Shown piece after piece: positions 8,638 through 17,081 of a stretch of DNA of 64,000 nucleotides. Under the pieces are notes generated by a model. That model was given only the letters and a program-made list of their open reading frames with translations, was not told the origin of the DNA and made no database searches. How positions within the stretch are numbered: position 1 is the stretch's first letter; each line of letters starts with the position of its first letter. The translations under genes were made by a program, and so were the position numbers. Location: NCBI GenBank assembly GCA_964610505.1, contig CAZSXU010000012.1, forward strand, positions 1-64,000, read 5' to 3'. The DNA is from CAZSXU01 sp964610505. Its GTDB lineage: Bacteria; Arandabacterota; Arandabacteria; JAGLYR01.

Positions 8638-8666
8638 TTGACCCGGCCCCCGTCCGTCAGTAATAT
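8638..8666 (+). promoter_or_regulatory. strong sigma-70 promoter for the large C25 peptidase gene
   Basis: TTGACC (8638-8643), exactly 17 bases, TAATAT (8661-8666), about 110 bases upstream of the peptidase ATG. The -35 lies inside an inverted repeat (about 8625-8649) in which GGGTCA and TGACCC flank TCT, so a repressor could occlude it. Confidence 0.65.
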
Positions 8667-8777
8667 AGTATATATGGAAAGCCGAGCCGCCCGTTGTGGG
8701 CATACATCGGGACATCCGATTCCTTCCGGTGTGAGGGTTTGTTGTATTTTGGCATCAAGAGAGGACCGGCGCCGGCC

Positions 8778-11700
8778 ATGCGAAAAGCCCTCGCAGTACT
8801 CGTGATCCCGCTGATGCTATCGGGCTTTGCCGCAGACGCCTGGGCGGAGTCGACTCGGATTCCCCTCTCGGGCGAGGAGCCGGGAATTCGCCTCCTCGGT
8901 CGGAAGAACGACGGGCTCACCTTCCGCATTACCCTGGGCCGGCTCTCGGTCGTCGACGTCACCACTCCCGAGGGCGAGTTCGCTCGCCTGAGTCTTCCCG
9001 GCTTCCATGCATCGAAGGAGATCGGCAAGCCCGAGCTCCCTATGGCCAATCGACTCCTCGAAATCCCGCACGGCGCAAAGATGTCCGTGGAGGTGCTCGG
9101 CTTTGAGACCCACGAGATCGCGCTTTCCGATGTCGGAGTGGAAACGCAGCTTCTGCCCGTACAGCCCAGCGTTCGCAAGGACGCGAACCGGGAGACGCTC
9201 GAGTTCCACGTCGACCGCACGATCTACACCCAGAATCGGGATTACGGAATCGAATTGGCGCGAGCCGTCGATCTGGGCCGCATGCGCGGTGTCAGGATCG
9301 GGCGCCTCGAGGTGGCCCCCGTAGCGTACAATCCCGGATCGGGAACCCTCACCGTCCGCGAGCACATCGATGTGGCCGTTCGTTTTTCCGGGGCGGACGC
9401 CAAGGGAGACACGGAGCTCAAAGCCGCCACAACCAGCCCCTTTTTCGAACCCGTCTATCGGATGCTGGCGGGTTACAAGGGATATCATGACACGTATCCG
9501 GATCTTCTCACGGGACCGGTGACCTATGTGATTGTCTCGGATTCCATGTTCCAGGGGCAGCTCCAGCCCTTTGTCGAGTGGAAGACCGAACAGGGGTTCG
9601 AGGTCATCGAGGCGTACACCGACGATCCCCAGGTGGGGGCCGACACGACCTCGATTCGAGCCTATCTCCATGATCTCTACGAAGGAGGCACGCCGAAATC
9701 TCCCGCGCCCACGTTCGTCCTGTTTGTGGGTGACGTCCTGCAGATTCCCGCCTTCACCAGGGGAGGGTGCACGACCGACCTCCCGTACTGCGACGTGACG
9801 GGGGACGACATTCCCGAGATGTACTACGGGCGTTTTTCGGCCGGCACGACCTCGGAACTGCAGCCACAGATCGACAAGACGCTTGAACACGAGATGTACG
9901 AGATGACCGACCCGTCGTACCTGGGCGAAGCCGTGATGATCGCCGGCTATGACTACAGCTATGCCGCGACCCATGCCAACGGCCAGATCAACTACGCCAC
10001 GACGTACTACGTCAATCCTGCGCACGGGGTCGAGAGTCACACGTATCTTCACCCCGAATCCCAGGCGCAGGATGCGGCGGTCATCTCGGACGTGAGCGCG
10101 GGGTGCGGTTTCGTGAACTACACCGCGCACGGGAGTATCGTCGGCTGGAACGACCCGGCCTTCAGCCGATATGACGTGGCCGATCTCGAGAACGCACACG
10201 AGTATCCGCTGATCATCGCCAACTGTTGCCTGACCTCGAGTTTCTCGTTTCCCGCGTGCTTTGCCGAGAGTTGGCTGCGCGAGGAGAACGGGGGCGCCGT
10301 CGCGTACATCGGGGCGTCCTCCGCAACATACTGGGATGAGGACTACGACTGGGCCGTGGGCAACGACGGCGTAAGCGGAGTGGAGTTCGTCGATCCTTCT
10401 CCGACCTACGAGGAAACGGGCCTGGGCGTTTACGACGGGATGTTCCACGACCGCGGGGAAGAATTCGGCCAGTGGTACATCGCGGCGGACGCGCACATCT
10501 TCTGCGGCAATCTGGCGGTGATGGAGTCGGGCAGTCTGCATATTTCCTATTACTGGGAGATCTACAATCTGATGGGGGATCCCAGCCTCGCCGCGTATCT
10601 GGGGGTGCCCGACGAGCACGGTGTGACGCTGCCCGGGAGCATTGATCCTCTGGACACCGAAGTGAACGTGGCGGCGGATCCCAAGAGCTACGTGGGGATC
10701 ACGGAGGACGGTGTGCTCCTGGGAAGCGCGCTGGTGGGGCAGGACGGTACGGCCGTGGTACCGATCTCGCCGCCGGGGGGAAAGGGGAACATCCACGTCG
10801 TGGTGACTGCGCAGAACAAGATTCCCTACCGTGCGGACATCCCCGTGACGGCGGTTCAGGAAAACTGCCTGCTGGCGTCCGCCGACTCGTTGGATTTCGG
10901 GGGTGTGATTCAAGGGGTCCGGCCGGGCGCGTCGATCTCCCTCTGGAACCTGTGCACGGGCTCGCAGGAGTGGGCGGTGACCCGGAAACCGGATTGGCTC
11001 TCCGCCGATCCCGAATCGGGAACCCTGGCCTCGGCGCCCACGTCGGTGCCGGTGTCCGTGACCCTGAACGTCGATACCCTTCAGGTGGGCGCAACCTACA
11101 CCGACCTGGTCCAGTTTGAATCCGCAGAAGGGATCTGCTCCCTCTACGTTTCGGTGGAGGTGAGAGACTCCGATCTTCTGGCCGCGCCCGTGATCCGCTC
11201 TCCAAGGGATTCCGTCGTGGTGGCGAGTCTCACGCCCTCGCTGGTCGTGGAGAACGCGCCCGGAAAGGGAACCGAGAATCTCTGGGTTCATTTCGAGATC
11301 GATACGTCCCTCACGTTTTCGAGCCCGGTCCTACAGCTCTCGGGAGCGGTGGCCGAGGGGGATTCCACGGCCGAGTGGCAGCCGGCGGATCTCGCCGAGA
11401 ACGCGCTCTGCTTCTGGCGAGCATGGCGGGCCGACGCCTATGCCGTGGGCGACACGAGCGAGCCGGCCGCGTTCTACGTGAACTCGGTCAACGAGTGCCC
11501 GTATTCCCTGTCGCCGAGCGAGCCCGCGGCCGACAGCACGATCGTGAACCGGCGGCCGACGCTGCGGTGGGGGCTCACGGCGGATCCCGATCCCGGGGAT
11601 GCGGTGAGTTACCGCGTCTTTCTCCAGGCCGACGAGGCGTGGGATTCCCTTTACGCGGGCTCGGCAGGCGAGCTTCAATGGCCGGACTCGCTCGCCGACA

Positions 11701-13118
11701 ACTCGTCGTATCGGTGGAAGGTTGCCGCCGACGATGAGCACGGATGCCGAACCTGGTCGGTGACCTGGAGGTTTTCCATCAACCTGGAGAACGACGCGCC
11801 CGCTCCCTTCGCGCTGGTCTCACCCGATTCGAGCGGGGTGAGTTCTACGCTGCGGCCCACGTTCCAGTGGGGGGCCGCGGAAGACCCGGACCCGGACGAC
11901 ACCGTTGCCTACTGGATCTGGTTCTCTCCGGACAGTCTCTTTCTGGGCGCGGGGAAAGGTGACAGCGTTTTCGTGGGAGCGGCCACCGAGTATACGCCGG
12001 ACGAGGATCTCTCGGACAACACGGTGTATTTCTGGAAGGTCCTGGCCGAGGATGCGGAGAAAGCCTCGGTGTGCACGCCCGTGTGGCGGTTTGCCGCCGA
12101 TACGGCGCCACCGTCTTTCACCTTCGCGATCTTCCAGAATCCGGTTCTCGATCGCTATCTGGATTTTTATGCGGTGCCGTCGGAGTCGTTGTGCTCGGAG
12201 CCGGTCGCCTCTCTCCTGTGGAACGATTTCCATGCAATCGCCGAGATGACGATTCTTGATTCATCGCTCCCCATCTACCATGCGGATTTTGAGATTCCCG
12301 AAAGTGCCTGCGGTACGGCGGAGCTCCTGGGCTGCGATCCGGCGTATGTATGCGGCCGGGATACTCTGGCTTTCTGCAGCTACTGGATTACAGAGGGGAG
12401 CCCGGCTCGAATCGCCTCTCCAGATGGGAGGGCGGAACTCCTGCTGCCTGCGGGAGCGGCACCCAGGGATCTCCTGATCACCGTGTTCCCGCGCGACGCC
12501 CAAGCAGTCGCGCTTCTCAAATCCGGCGGGATCGAGGGCTTGACCGGCGAGTCACTGTGGGTCCCGGAGATGGGCCGGAGACGACCCATCGGGCGGGCCT
12601 ACGGATTCGGTCCGTCGGGGAGCGGCCTGGATGCCGAGGCGACGCTGTCCTTCGAGTATTCCAGGGAGGAACTGCAGGGAGAACCGGAATGGAAGCTGGG
12701 TCTTTACCGCCTGGAGGAGGGAGAGTGGCGGCGGCTGGGGGGAAGCCGGGCAACGGGAAGCTCGAGCGTCTCGGCTCCGGTTCTCGATCTGGGCGTGTAC
12801 CAGCTGCAGCTGGACCCCGAGAGACAGCGGCCGGCACCTGGGACATCCGCGCTGTGCCAGAACTACCCGAATCCCTTCAACCCGAGTACGACCATCGTCT
12901 ATGAAATGGCCGATGAGGCGCGCGTGTCGGTCCGAATCTATGGCGTCGACGGCCGCCTCGTTCGAGATCTGGTCGATACGGTGAAACCCGCGGGACGACA
13001 CTCGCTGGCCTGGGACGGAACGGATGGTCGCGGCGAGCGAGTGGCGAGCGGGGTGTATTTCTGTGCGATGAAGAGCGAAGAGTTCGTGGACGTGAGACGG
13101 TTGGTACTGTTGAAATAG
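8778..13118 (+). CDS. large secreted C25 (gingipain-like) peptidase with Ig/Fn3 domains and FlgD/T9SS-like tail
   Basis: I chose the ATG at 8778 because it begins a clean signal peptide (M-R-K-A-L-A-V-L, cleavage near A-W-A-E), giving 1446 residues. The frame is open from 8694, but that N-terminus would not be a signal. A propeptide runs to about 245. The catalytic C25 domain follows, with V-L-F-V-G-D-V-L-Q-I-P, T-A-H451-G-S and A-N-C483-C-L carrying the predicted catalytic His and Cys. Around 693-800 is an Ig/BACON-like domain (L-D-F-G-G and W-L-S-A-D-P-E-S-G). Then come three Fn3-like repeats to about 1110 (R-P-T-L-R-W, R-P-T-F-Q-W) and a Cys-bearing region. The last 90 or so residues are the sorting-type module (N-Y-P-N-P-F-N-P, W-D-G-T-D, G-V-Y-F-C). 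It is much longer than the first C25 enzyme here. Confidence 0.87.
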   Translation: MRKALAVLVIPLMLSGFAADAWAESTRIPLSGEEPGIRLLGRKNDGLTFRITLGRLSVVDVTTPEGEFARLSLPGFHASKEIGKPELPMANRLLEIPHGAKMSVEVLGFETHEIALSDVGVETQLLPVQPSVRKDANRETLEFHVDRTIYTQNRDYGIELARAVDLGRMRGVRIGRLEVAPVAYNPGSGTLTVREHIDVAVRFSGADAKGDTELKAATTSPFFEPVYRMLAGYKGYHDTYPDLLTGPVTYVIVSDSMFQGQLQPFVEWKTEQGFEVIEAYTDDPQVGADTTSIRAYLHDLYEGGTPKSPAPTFVLFVGDVLQIPAFTRGGCTTDLPYCDVTGDDIPEMYYGRFSAGTTSELQPQIDKTLEHEMYEMTDPSYLGEAVMIAGYDYSYAATHANGQINYATTYYVNPAHGVESHTYLHPESQAQDAAVISDVSAGCGFVNYTAHGSIVGWNDPAFSRYDVADLENAHEYPLIIANCCLTSSFSFPACFAESWLREENGGAVAYIGASSATYWDEDYDWAVGNDGVSGVEFVDPSPTYEETGLGVYDGMFHDRGEEFGQWYIAADAHIFCGNLAVMESGSLHISYYWEIYNLMGDPSLAAYLGVPDEHGVTLPGSIDPLDTEVNVAADPKSYVGITEDGVLLGSALVGQDGTAVVPISPPGGKGNIHVVVTAQNKIPYRADIPVTAVQENCLLASADSLDFGGVIQGVRPGASISLWNLCTGSQEWAVTRKPDWLSADPESGTLASAPTSVPVSVTLNVDTLQVGATYTDLVQFESAEGICSLYVSVEVRDSDLLAAPVIRSPRDSVVVASLTPSLVVENAPGKGTENLWVHFEIDTSLTFSSPVLQLSGAVAEGDSTAEWQPADLAENALCFWRAWRADAYAVGDTSEPAAFYVNSVNECPYSLSPSEPAADSTIVNRRPTLRWGLTADPDPGDAVSYRVFLQADEAWDSLYAGSAGELQWPDSLADNSSYRWKVAADDEHGCRTWSVTWRFSINLENDAPAPFALVSPDSSGVSSTLRPTFQWGAAEDPDPDDTVAYWIWFSPDSLFLGAGKGDSVFVGAATEYTPDEDLSDNTVYFWKVLAEDAEKASVCTPVWRFAADTAPPSFTFAIFQNPVLDRYLDFYAVPSESLCSEPVASLLWNDFHAIAEMTILDSSLPIYHADFEIPESACGTAELLGCDPAYVCGRDTLAFCSYWITEGSPARIASPDGRAELLLPAGAAPRDLLITVFPRDAQAVALLKSGGIEGLTGESLWVPEMGRRRPIGRAYGFGPSGSGLDAEATLSFEYSREELQGEPEWKLGLYRLEEGEWRRLGGSRATGSSSVSAPVLDLGVYQLQLDPERQRPAPGTSALCQNYPNPFNPSTTIVYEMADEARVSVRIYGVDGRLVRDLVDTVKPAGRHSLAWDGTDGRGERVASGVYFCAMKSEEFVDVRRLVLLK

Positions 13119-13201
13119 CTGGTGGACCCTCACCCTTGCTGCCGTCGCCTACAGCGCCGGCAGCCTTCCCTCTCCAGGAGGAAGAGGGACACCCGAAGTC
13201 G

Positions 13202-13220
13202 CCCGGGCATACGGCCCGGG
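13202..13220. repeat. small CCCGGGC/GCCCGGG palindrome
   Basis: CCCGGGC (13202-13208), loop ATACG, GCCCGGG (13214-13220), between the large peptidase and the TPR lipoprotein. Similar 6-7-bp G+C stems with five-base loops occur at 29198, 29252 and 38625, suggesting a REP-like family. Confidence 0.4.
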
Positions 13221-13288
13221 AAAAATACGGACAAGCCTCCGGCTTTCTGTAATGGACGGCGGATTGAGGGAGTTCCCCGGGGTGGTTC

Positions 13289-14158
13289 ATGATGGGAAGA
13301 AAGCGAACGATCCTCAGAATTCTAGGTACGGGACTGGTCCTGCTTTCCTTGAGCTGCAGTTCGATTTTCGCTCCGAATGAGGGTGAGCTGACCGGCATGG
13401 TGGTCGACGACTGTGGGCGCGCGCTGGGTGGGGCGAGCGTGATGTCCTGGCCCGGGGGCGCGGCCGTGTCGAGCGATGCGAGCGGACGGTTTGTCCTCAA
13501 GGACCTTCCCGCCGGCGGATACACGCTCACGGCGGCGCGGGCCGCCTACGCGGGGAGTTCCGTAAAGGCCGATCTGGAGGAAACGGGCGGCCTCTCCTGT
13601 GCGACTCCGGAAGGGTCCGCCCCGACCATCGTTCTCTCCCTCGAGGGCTGGCAGTACTTCGCCGGCGACGATTTTGATCAGGCGATTCTGGAATTTGATG
13701 ACGCGATCGCGGAGGATCCCGACTGCAAGGACGCGCACAACGGGCGGGGTTGGACCTACGCGCGCATGGACTCGCTCTCGGATGCCGCAGCGGCATTCGA
13801 AGCGGCGCTTGCGATCGACGGCACGTTTCTCGACGCACACACGGGGCTTGCCCTGGTGAGTTCCGCCGCCAATGATCACGATCAGGCCATCGCCTCGGCG
13901 ATGGCGGTTCTGGATGAAGAGGGAGATGAATACGTCTTCCGGCGAGACGACAACATCGTCTCCGCCGTTCTCCGGCTTGTCCTCGCCCAGAGCTATTTTT
14001 ACACCGCCCAGTACACGTCTGCCCAGGAACAGGTCGATCTTCTCGATCCCGACAACGGCCTCGATCCGGCGGATTCCGACACCTGGCGGGTCGACGGCAC
14101 CGACTACTCTACGTACGAAGAAGCCCTCCTCATGACGATTCATCTGCTGGGCCTGTAA
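13289..14158 (+). CDS. TPR lipoprotein with carboxypeptidase-regulatory-like domain
   Basis: The start is one of two adjacent ATGs (13289, 13292) after a GGGGTGG run. A basic start (G-R-K-R) and hydrophobic core end at a lipobox L-S-L-S-C. Residues of about 31-105 form a carboxypeptidase-regulatory-like beta sandwich (G-E-L-T-G-M-V-V-D-D-C-G-R-A-L-G-G-A, D-A-S-G-R-F, L-P-A-G-G-Y-T-L-T-A). From about 115 there are TPR-like helices (F-D-Q-A-I-L-E-F-D-D-A-I, A-H-N-G-R-G-W-T-Y, A-A-A-A-F-E-A-A-L-A-I-D). The pairing suggests an envelope scaffold protein. It follows the large peptidase by 170 bases on the same strand and may belong with its secretion, but nothing proves this. Confidence 0.72.
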   Translation: MMGRKRTILRILGTGLVLLSLSCSSIFAPNEGELTGMVVDDCGRALGGASVMSWPGGAAVSSDASGRFVLKDLPAGGYTLTAARAAYAGSSVKADLEETGGLSCATPEGSAPTIVLSLEGWQYFAGDDFDQAILEFDDAIAEDPDCKDAHNGRGWTYARMDSLSDAAAAFEAALAIDGTFLDAHTGLALVSSAANDHDQAIASAMAVLDEEGDEYVFRRDDNIVSAVLRLVLAQSYFYTAQYTSAQEQVDLLDPDNGLDPADSDTWRVDGTDYSTYEEALLMTIHLLGL

Positions 14159-14172
14159 ACCCCGGAAGCCTG

Positions 14173-14408
14173 CCACGGATCTCGCAGAGTACAAGGACTT
14201 GGAGAACGCTGGGGCAAGTCCCGGCATCAACGGGGAGGAGCTTCATTCGGGCGGCTGATGGAGAGCACTCCGGGATCGATTCTGAAACCGACACTCTCAC
14301 GCGCGTTCGGCGTATGGCATAACATGTCGCCCAGGCCGGTGGTTCGGATCGCTGATCCGGACCGCCAGAGGCTTTACCCGCTTTTCATCTGTGTAATCTG
14401 TGGCTAAG
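14173..14408. repeat. palindromic element A of the CCACAGATT family
   Basis: The left end TGCCACGGATCTCGCAGAG and the right end, read in reverse as TTAGCCACAGATTACACAG, are imperfect inverted termini. The interior shares blocks with element B at 16793: ACTTGGAGAACG, GGCAAGTCC, and a hairpin built on GGTGGTTCGGATC / GATCCGGACC. It begins 14 bases after the lipoprotein stop and fills most of the 374-base gap before zwf. No coding capacity; MITE-like or structured-RNA-like. Confidence 0.65.
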
Positions 14409-14532
14409 GCTCTTGATCTTGACCTTGGCGAAATCCGGCGGAAAACAGCGCTTGCGCGGCCGGGGCGGGACTCCTACATTGGCACTACAAGGTGGAGCCG
14501 TGTTCCGATCCTGCGGGAGAAGGAGGCGCAGA

Positions 14533-16095
14533 GTGGCGGACGCCCGGGCGGAAGTCAGTGCGCTGGCGGATTCGAAGGTGCAGATCCTGAAGCATCGAGA
14601 ACCGGACCCGTGTGCCCTGGTCGTCTTCGGGATCACGGGCGATCTGTCACGCCGCAAGCTGTTTCCCGCCGTCTATGCTCTGGTGAAGGACGGCGTCCTG
14701 CCTCGGGACTTCCCCGTGATCGGTGTCGGCCGGTCCGAGATCTCCCTCGATGAACTGCGGTCCCTTCTGCTCGAAGCCGCCGAGGAATTCGCCCGGTCGA
14801 GACCCATCGATCGCACCGTCTGGGATTCTCTGGTTTCATCCCTGCGGTATGTTCGGGGAGACTTCTCGAAACCTGAACTCTACGCACAGATCGGGAGCGG
14901 TCTCGACGAGGTCCGCTCCGGGCATGAGACGGGGGACAACTGCCTCTTCTATTTTGCCACGCCGTCGAACCTGTTTCCGGTGATCCTGGATGGGCTCACG
15001 AAAGAAGGACTTCTCGACAGCCGCAGAGGCCAAGACGGTTCTCTGTGGCCCCGAGTGCTCATTGAGAAACCATTCGGCCGCGATCTCGAGTCCTCGCGAG
15101 TGCTCAACGACCGGACTGCCGAGGTGATGGACGAGACACAGATCTATCGCGTCGATCATTATCTCGGGAAAGAGACGATCCAGAACATTCTGGTCTTCCG
15201 CTTCGGGAACGCCATCTTCGAACCCATCTGGAACCGGAAGTACGTCGACCACGTGCAGATCACCGCAAGCGAGTCCTTGGGCGTCGGGCGCCGGGGCCGG
15301 TTCTATGAGGAAACCGGTGTTCTCCGGGACGTGGTCCAGAATCATCTTCTCCAGATGCTGGCCCTGTCGGCAATGGAACCCCCCACTTCCTTCGACGCCG
15401 AGGCCATTCGGGACGAGAAGACCAAGGTCTTCCGAACCCTGCGGCCGATCGCGGGCGAAGAGGTCCGCCGGCGGGTCGTTCTCGGTCAATATCGGGGGTA
15501 CCGGGAGGAGAGGGGCGTCTCCTCCGATTCCCGGACCCCCACCTACGCGGCGCTCGAGGTCATGATCGACAACTGGCGCTGGCAGGGGGTTCCCTTTTAC
15601 CTCAGGGCCGGAAAACGTCTCTGCGACCAGGTTACCGAGATCGCCGTCCATTTCAAATCCATTCCCTTTTGTCTTTTCGGAGGCGAGACCGTATGCCCCT
15701 TCCTCCCGCGCAACGTGCTCGTGTTGCGGATTGCCCCCGACGAAGGCATCTCGCTGGACATCACGAGCAAGTTGCCCGAGGACGGGCTCTGGGTGGGAAG
15801 CGTGGAAATGGATTTCAGCTACGAGCGAGCGTTCCGCAACTCTCCCCGGGAAGCGTACGAGAAATTGCTGCTCGACTGCATGCGGGGCGAGCAGGCGCTC
15901 TTCGCCCGCCGCGACGGCGTTGAACTCGAATGGAAATTCACCACGCCCATCGTGGAGGCATGGGAATCCTCATCGGAGCCGATCTCCATCTACGAACCGG
16001 GGTCCCCGGGTCCCGAGGAAGCGAGCACACTGACCGGACACCACGGGTGCCGGTGGAGGACGATCAGGGATGCGGCCCGAACTCGTCGTCGCTGA
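14533..16095 (+). CDS. zwf: glucose-6-phosphate 1-dehydrogenase
   Basis: This enzyme oxidises glucose 6-phosphate to 6-phosphogluconolactone with NADP or NAD, the entry to the oxidative pentose phosphate pathway. The start is the GTG at 14533, with AAGGAGG seven bases upstream; the frame is open further upstream but lacks a site. The protein is 520 residues, close to the usual 480-510. The nucleotide-binding motif is V-V-F-G-I-T-G-D-L-S-R-R-K. The substrate and active-site signature is R-V-D208-H209-Y-L-G-K-E. Further family motifs include R-F-G-N-A-I-F-E-P-I-W-N and Y-L-R-A-G-K. The 3' end overlaps pgl by 26 bases, indicating coupled translation of the first two pathway steps. Confidence 0.96.
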   Translation: MADARAEVSALADSKVQILKHREPDPCALVVFGITGDLSRRKLFPAVYALVKDGVLPRDFPVIGVGRSEISLDELRSLLLEAAEEFARSRPIDRTVWDSLVSSLRYVRGDFSKPELYAQIGSGLDEVRSGHETGDNCLFYFATPSNLFPVILDGLTKEGLLDSRRGQDGSLWPRVLIEKPFGRDLESSRVLNDRTAEVMDETQIYRVDHYLGKETIQNILVFRFGNAIFEPIWNRKYVDHVQITASESLGVGRRGRFYEETGVLRDVVQNHLLQMLALSAMEPPTSFDAEAIRDEKTKVFRTLRPIAGEEVRRRVVLGQYRGYREERGVSSDSRTPTYAALEVMIDNWRWQGVPFYLRAGKRLCDQVTEIAVHFKSIPFCLFGGETVCPFLPRNVLVLRIAPDEGISLDITSKLPEDGLWVGSVEMDFSYERAFRNSPREAYEKLLLDCMRGEQALFARRDGVELEWKFTTPIVEAWESSSEPISIYEPGSPGPEEASTLTGHHGCRWRTIRDAARTRRR

Positions 16096-16765
16096 GTCAC
16101 CGGACGATTTTGCCCGGCGCGCAGCGGCCGAGATCTCCCATGACATCGAGAAAGCCGTGGCGGACCACGGCATCTGCTATCTGGCCATCTCCGGCGGGCG
16201 GACACCGGGTCCGGTCTACCAGAAGCTGGCGGCGAATGCTTTTGGTGGAGGCCTTGAACCCAATGCGGCGGAAATCTTCTTCGTGGATGAGCGATGCGTC
16301 CCGCCCAGCGACGCCCGCAGCAACTATCGGATGGCTCGGGAAACGCTCTTCTCCGCCTGCGGTGTCTATCCCGCCAACATCCACCGTGTGCAGGCGGAGC
16401 GGCCCGACCGGGAGAAGGCGGCCGCCGACTACGAAGAAGAGTTGCCCGAGAATCTGGACGTGGTGATCCTGGGCATGGGCGTCGATGGGCACACGGCTTC
16501 GCTCTTTCCGGAATCGGCGGCCCTGGACGAGACATCTCGAAGGATGGTTCCCGTAAAGGGTGGAGATCCGGATCTGTGGCGACTCACCATCACGCCTCCG
16601 GTGATCGAAGCGGCCCGCTCGATCCTGGTCGTGATTTCGGGCGCAGCGAAAGCGGAGACGGTGAAGCGCGCGATCGACGGGCCGTACAATCCGAATCACC
16701 TCCCCATCCAGCTCGCACTGGGAGGGAAGTGGATCCTCGACCGCGCGGCGGCCGGCGCACTGTGA
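16070..16765 (+). CDS. pgl: 6-phosphogluconolactonase
   Basis: It hydrolyses 6-phosphogluconolactone, the product of the overlapping zwf enzyme. At 231 residues it has the usual length of the DevB/SOL-type family, related to glucosamine-6-phosphate isomerases. Visible motifs are L-A-I-S-G-G-R-T-P near residue 40, F-F-V-D-E-R-C-V-P-P and S-N-Y-R-M near 70-85, and V-I-L-G-M-G-V-D-G-H-T-A-S-L-F-P near 135, where the D-G-H segment holds the catalytic His. The ATG at 16070 lies inside zwf with GGAGG at 16054-16059. Structured repeat B begins 27 bases after its stop. Confidence 0.95.
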   Translation: MRPELVVAESPDDFARRAAAEISHDIEKAVADHGICYLAISGGRTPGPVYQKLAANAFGGGLEPNAAEIFFVDERCVPPSDARSNYRMARETLFSACGVYPANIHRVQAERPDREKAAADYEEELPENLDVVILGMGVDGHTASLFPESAALDETSRRMVPVKGGDPDLWRLTITPPVIEAARSILVVISGAAKAETVKRAIDGPYNPNHLPIQLALGGKWILDRAAAGAL

Positions 16766-16792
16766 GTACTGGGCTCGGAGGAAGGTCAAGAG

Positions 16793-17033
16793 CTTAGCCA
16801 CAGATTTCACAGATTGCACAGACTTGGAAAACGTTGAGGCAAGTCCTTGCCTCAACGGCGGAAGTTCACGTCGGGTGTTTCGTGAGGAGTGTTATGGCGC
16901 TTGCATGTGGTAGGAGTTCCCGAGGCCATAGCGGTTGGCCACAAACCCTTTCGCCTGAGCGGGTGGTTCGGATCGTGGATCCGGACCACCGCGGGCTGTA
17001 CCCGATTCTCATCTTTGAAATCTGTGGCTGAAG
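16793..17033. repeat. palindromic element B of the CCACAGATT family
   Basis: The left terminus CTTAGCCACAGATTTCACAG and the right terminus (reverse complement CTTCAGCCACAGATTTCAAA) form about 20-bp imperfect inverted ends. Inside are a perfect 12-bp hairpin, CGTTGAGGCAAG / CTTGCCTCAACG, and a second one on GGTGGTTCGGATC / GATCCGGACCACC, so the RNA would fold strongly. It shares both interior blocks with element A and occupies most of the pgl-tkt gap. Confidence 0.7.
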
Positions 17034-17081
17034 GGTTTGATCTTGAATCTGTGGCTGGGGGATCAGCGGAAAGGCAGGAAC

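Noticed and set aside
8694..8777. Earlier in-frame start for the large C25 peptidase
   Set aside because: The extra 28 residues precede and would spoil a clean signal peptide that starts at 8778.
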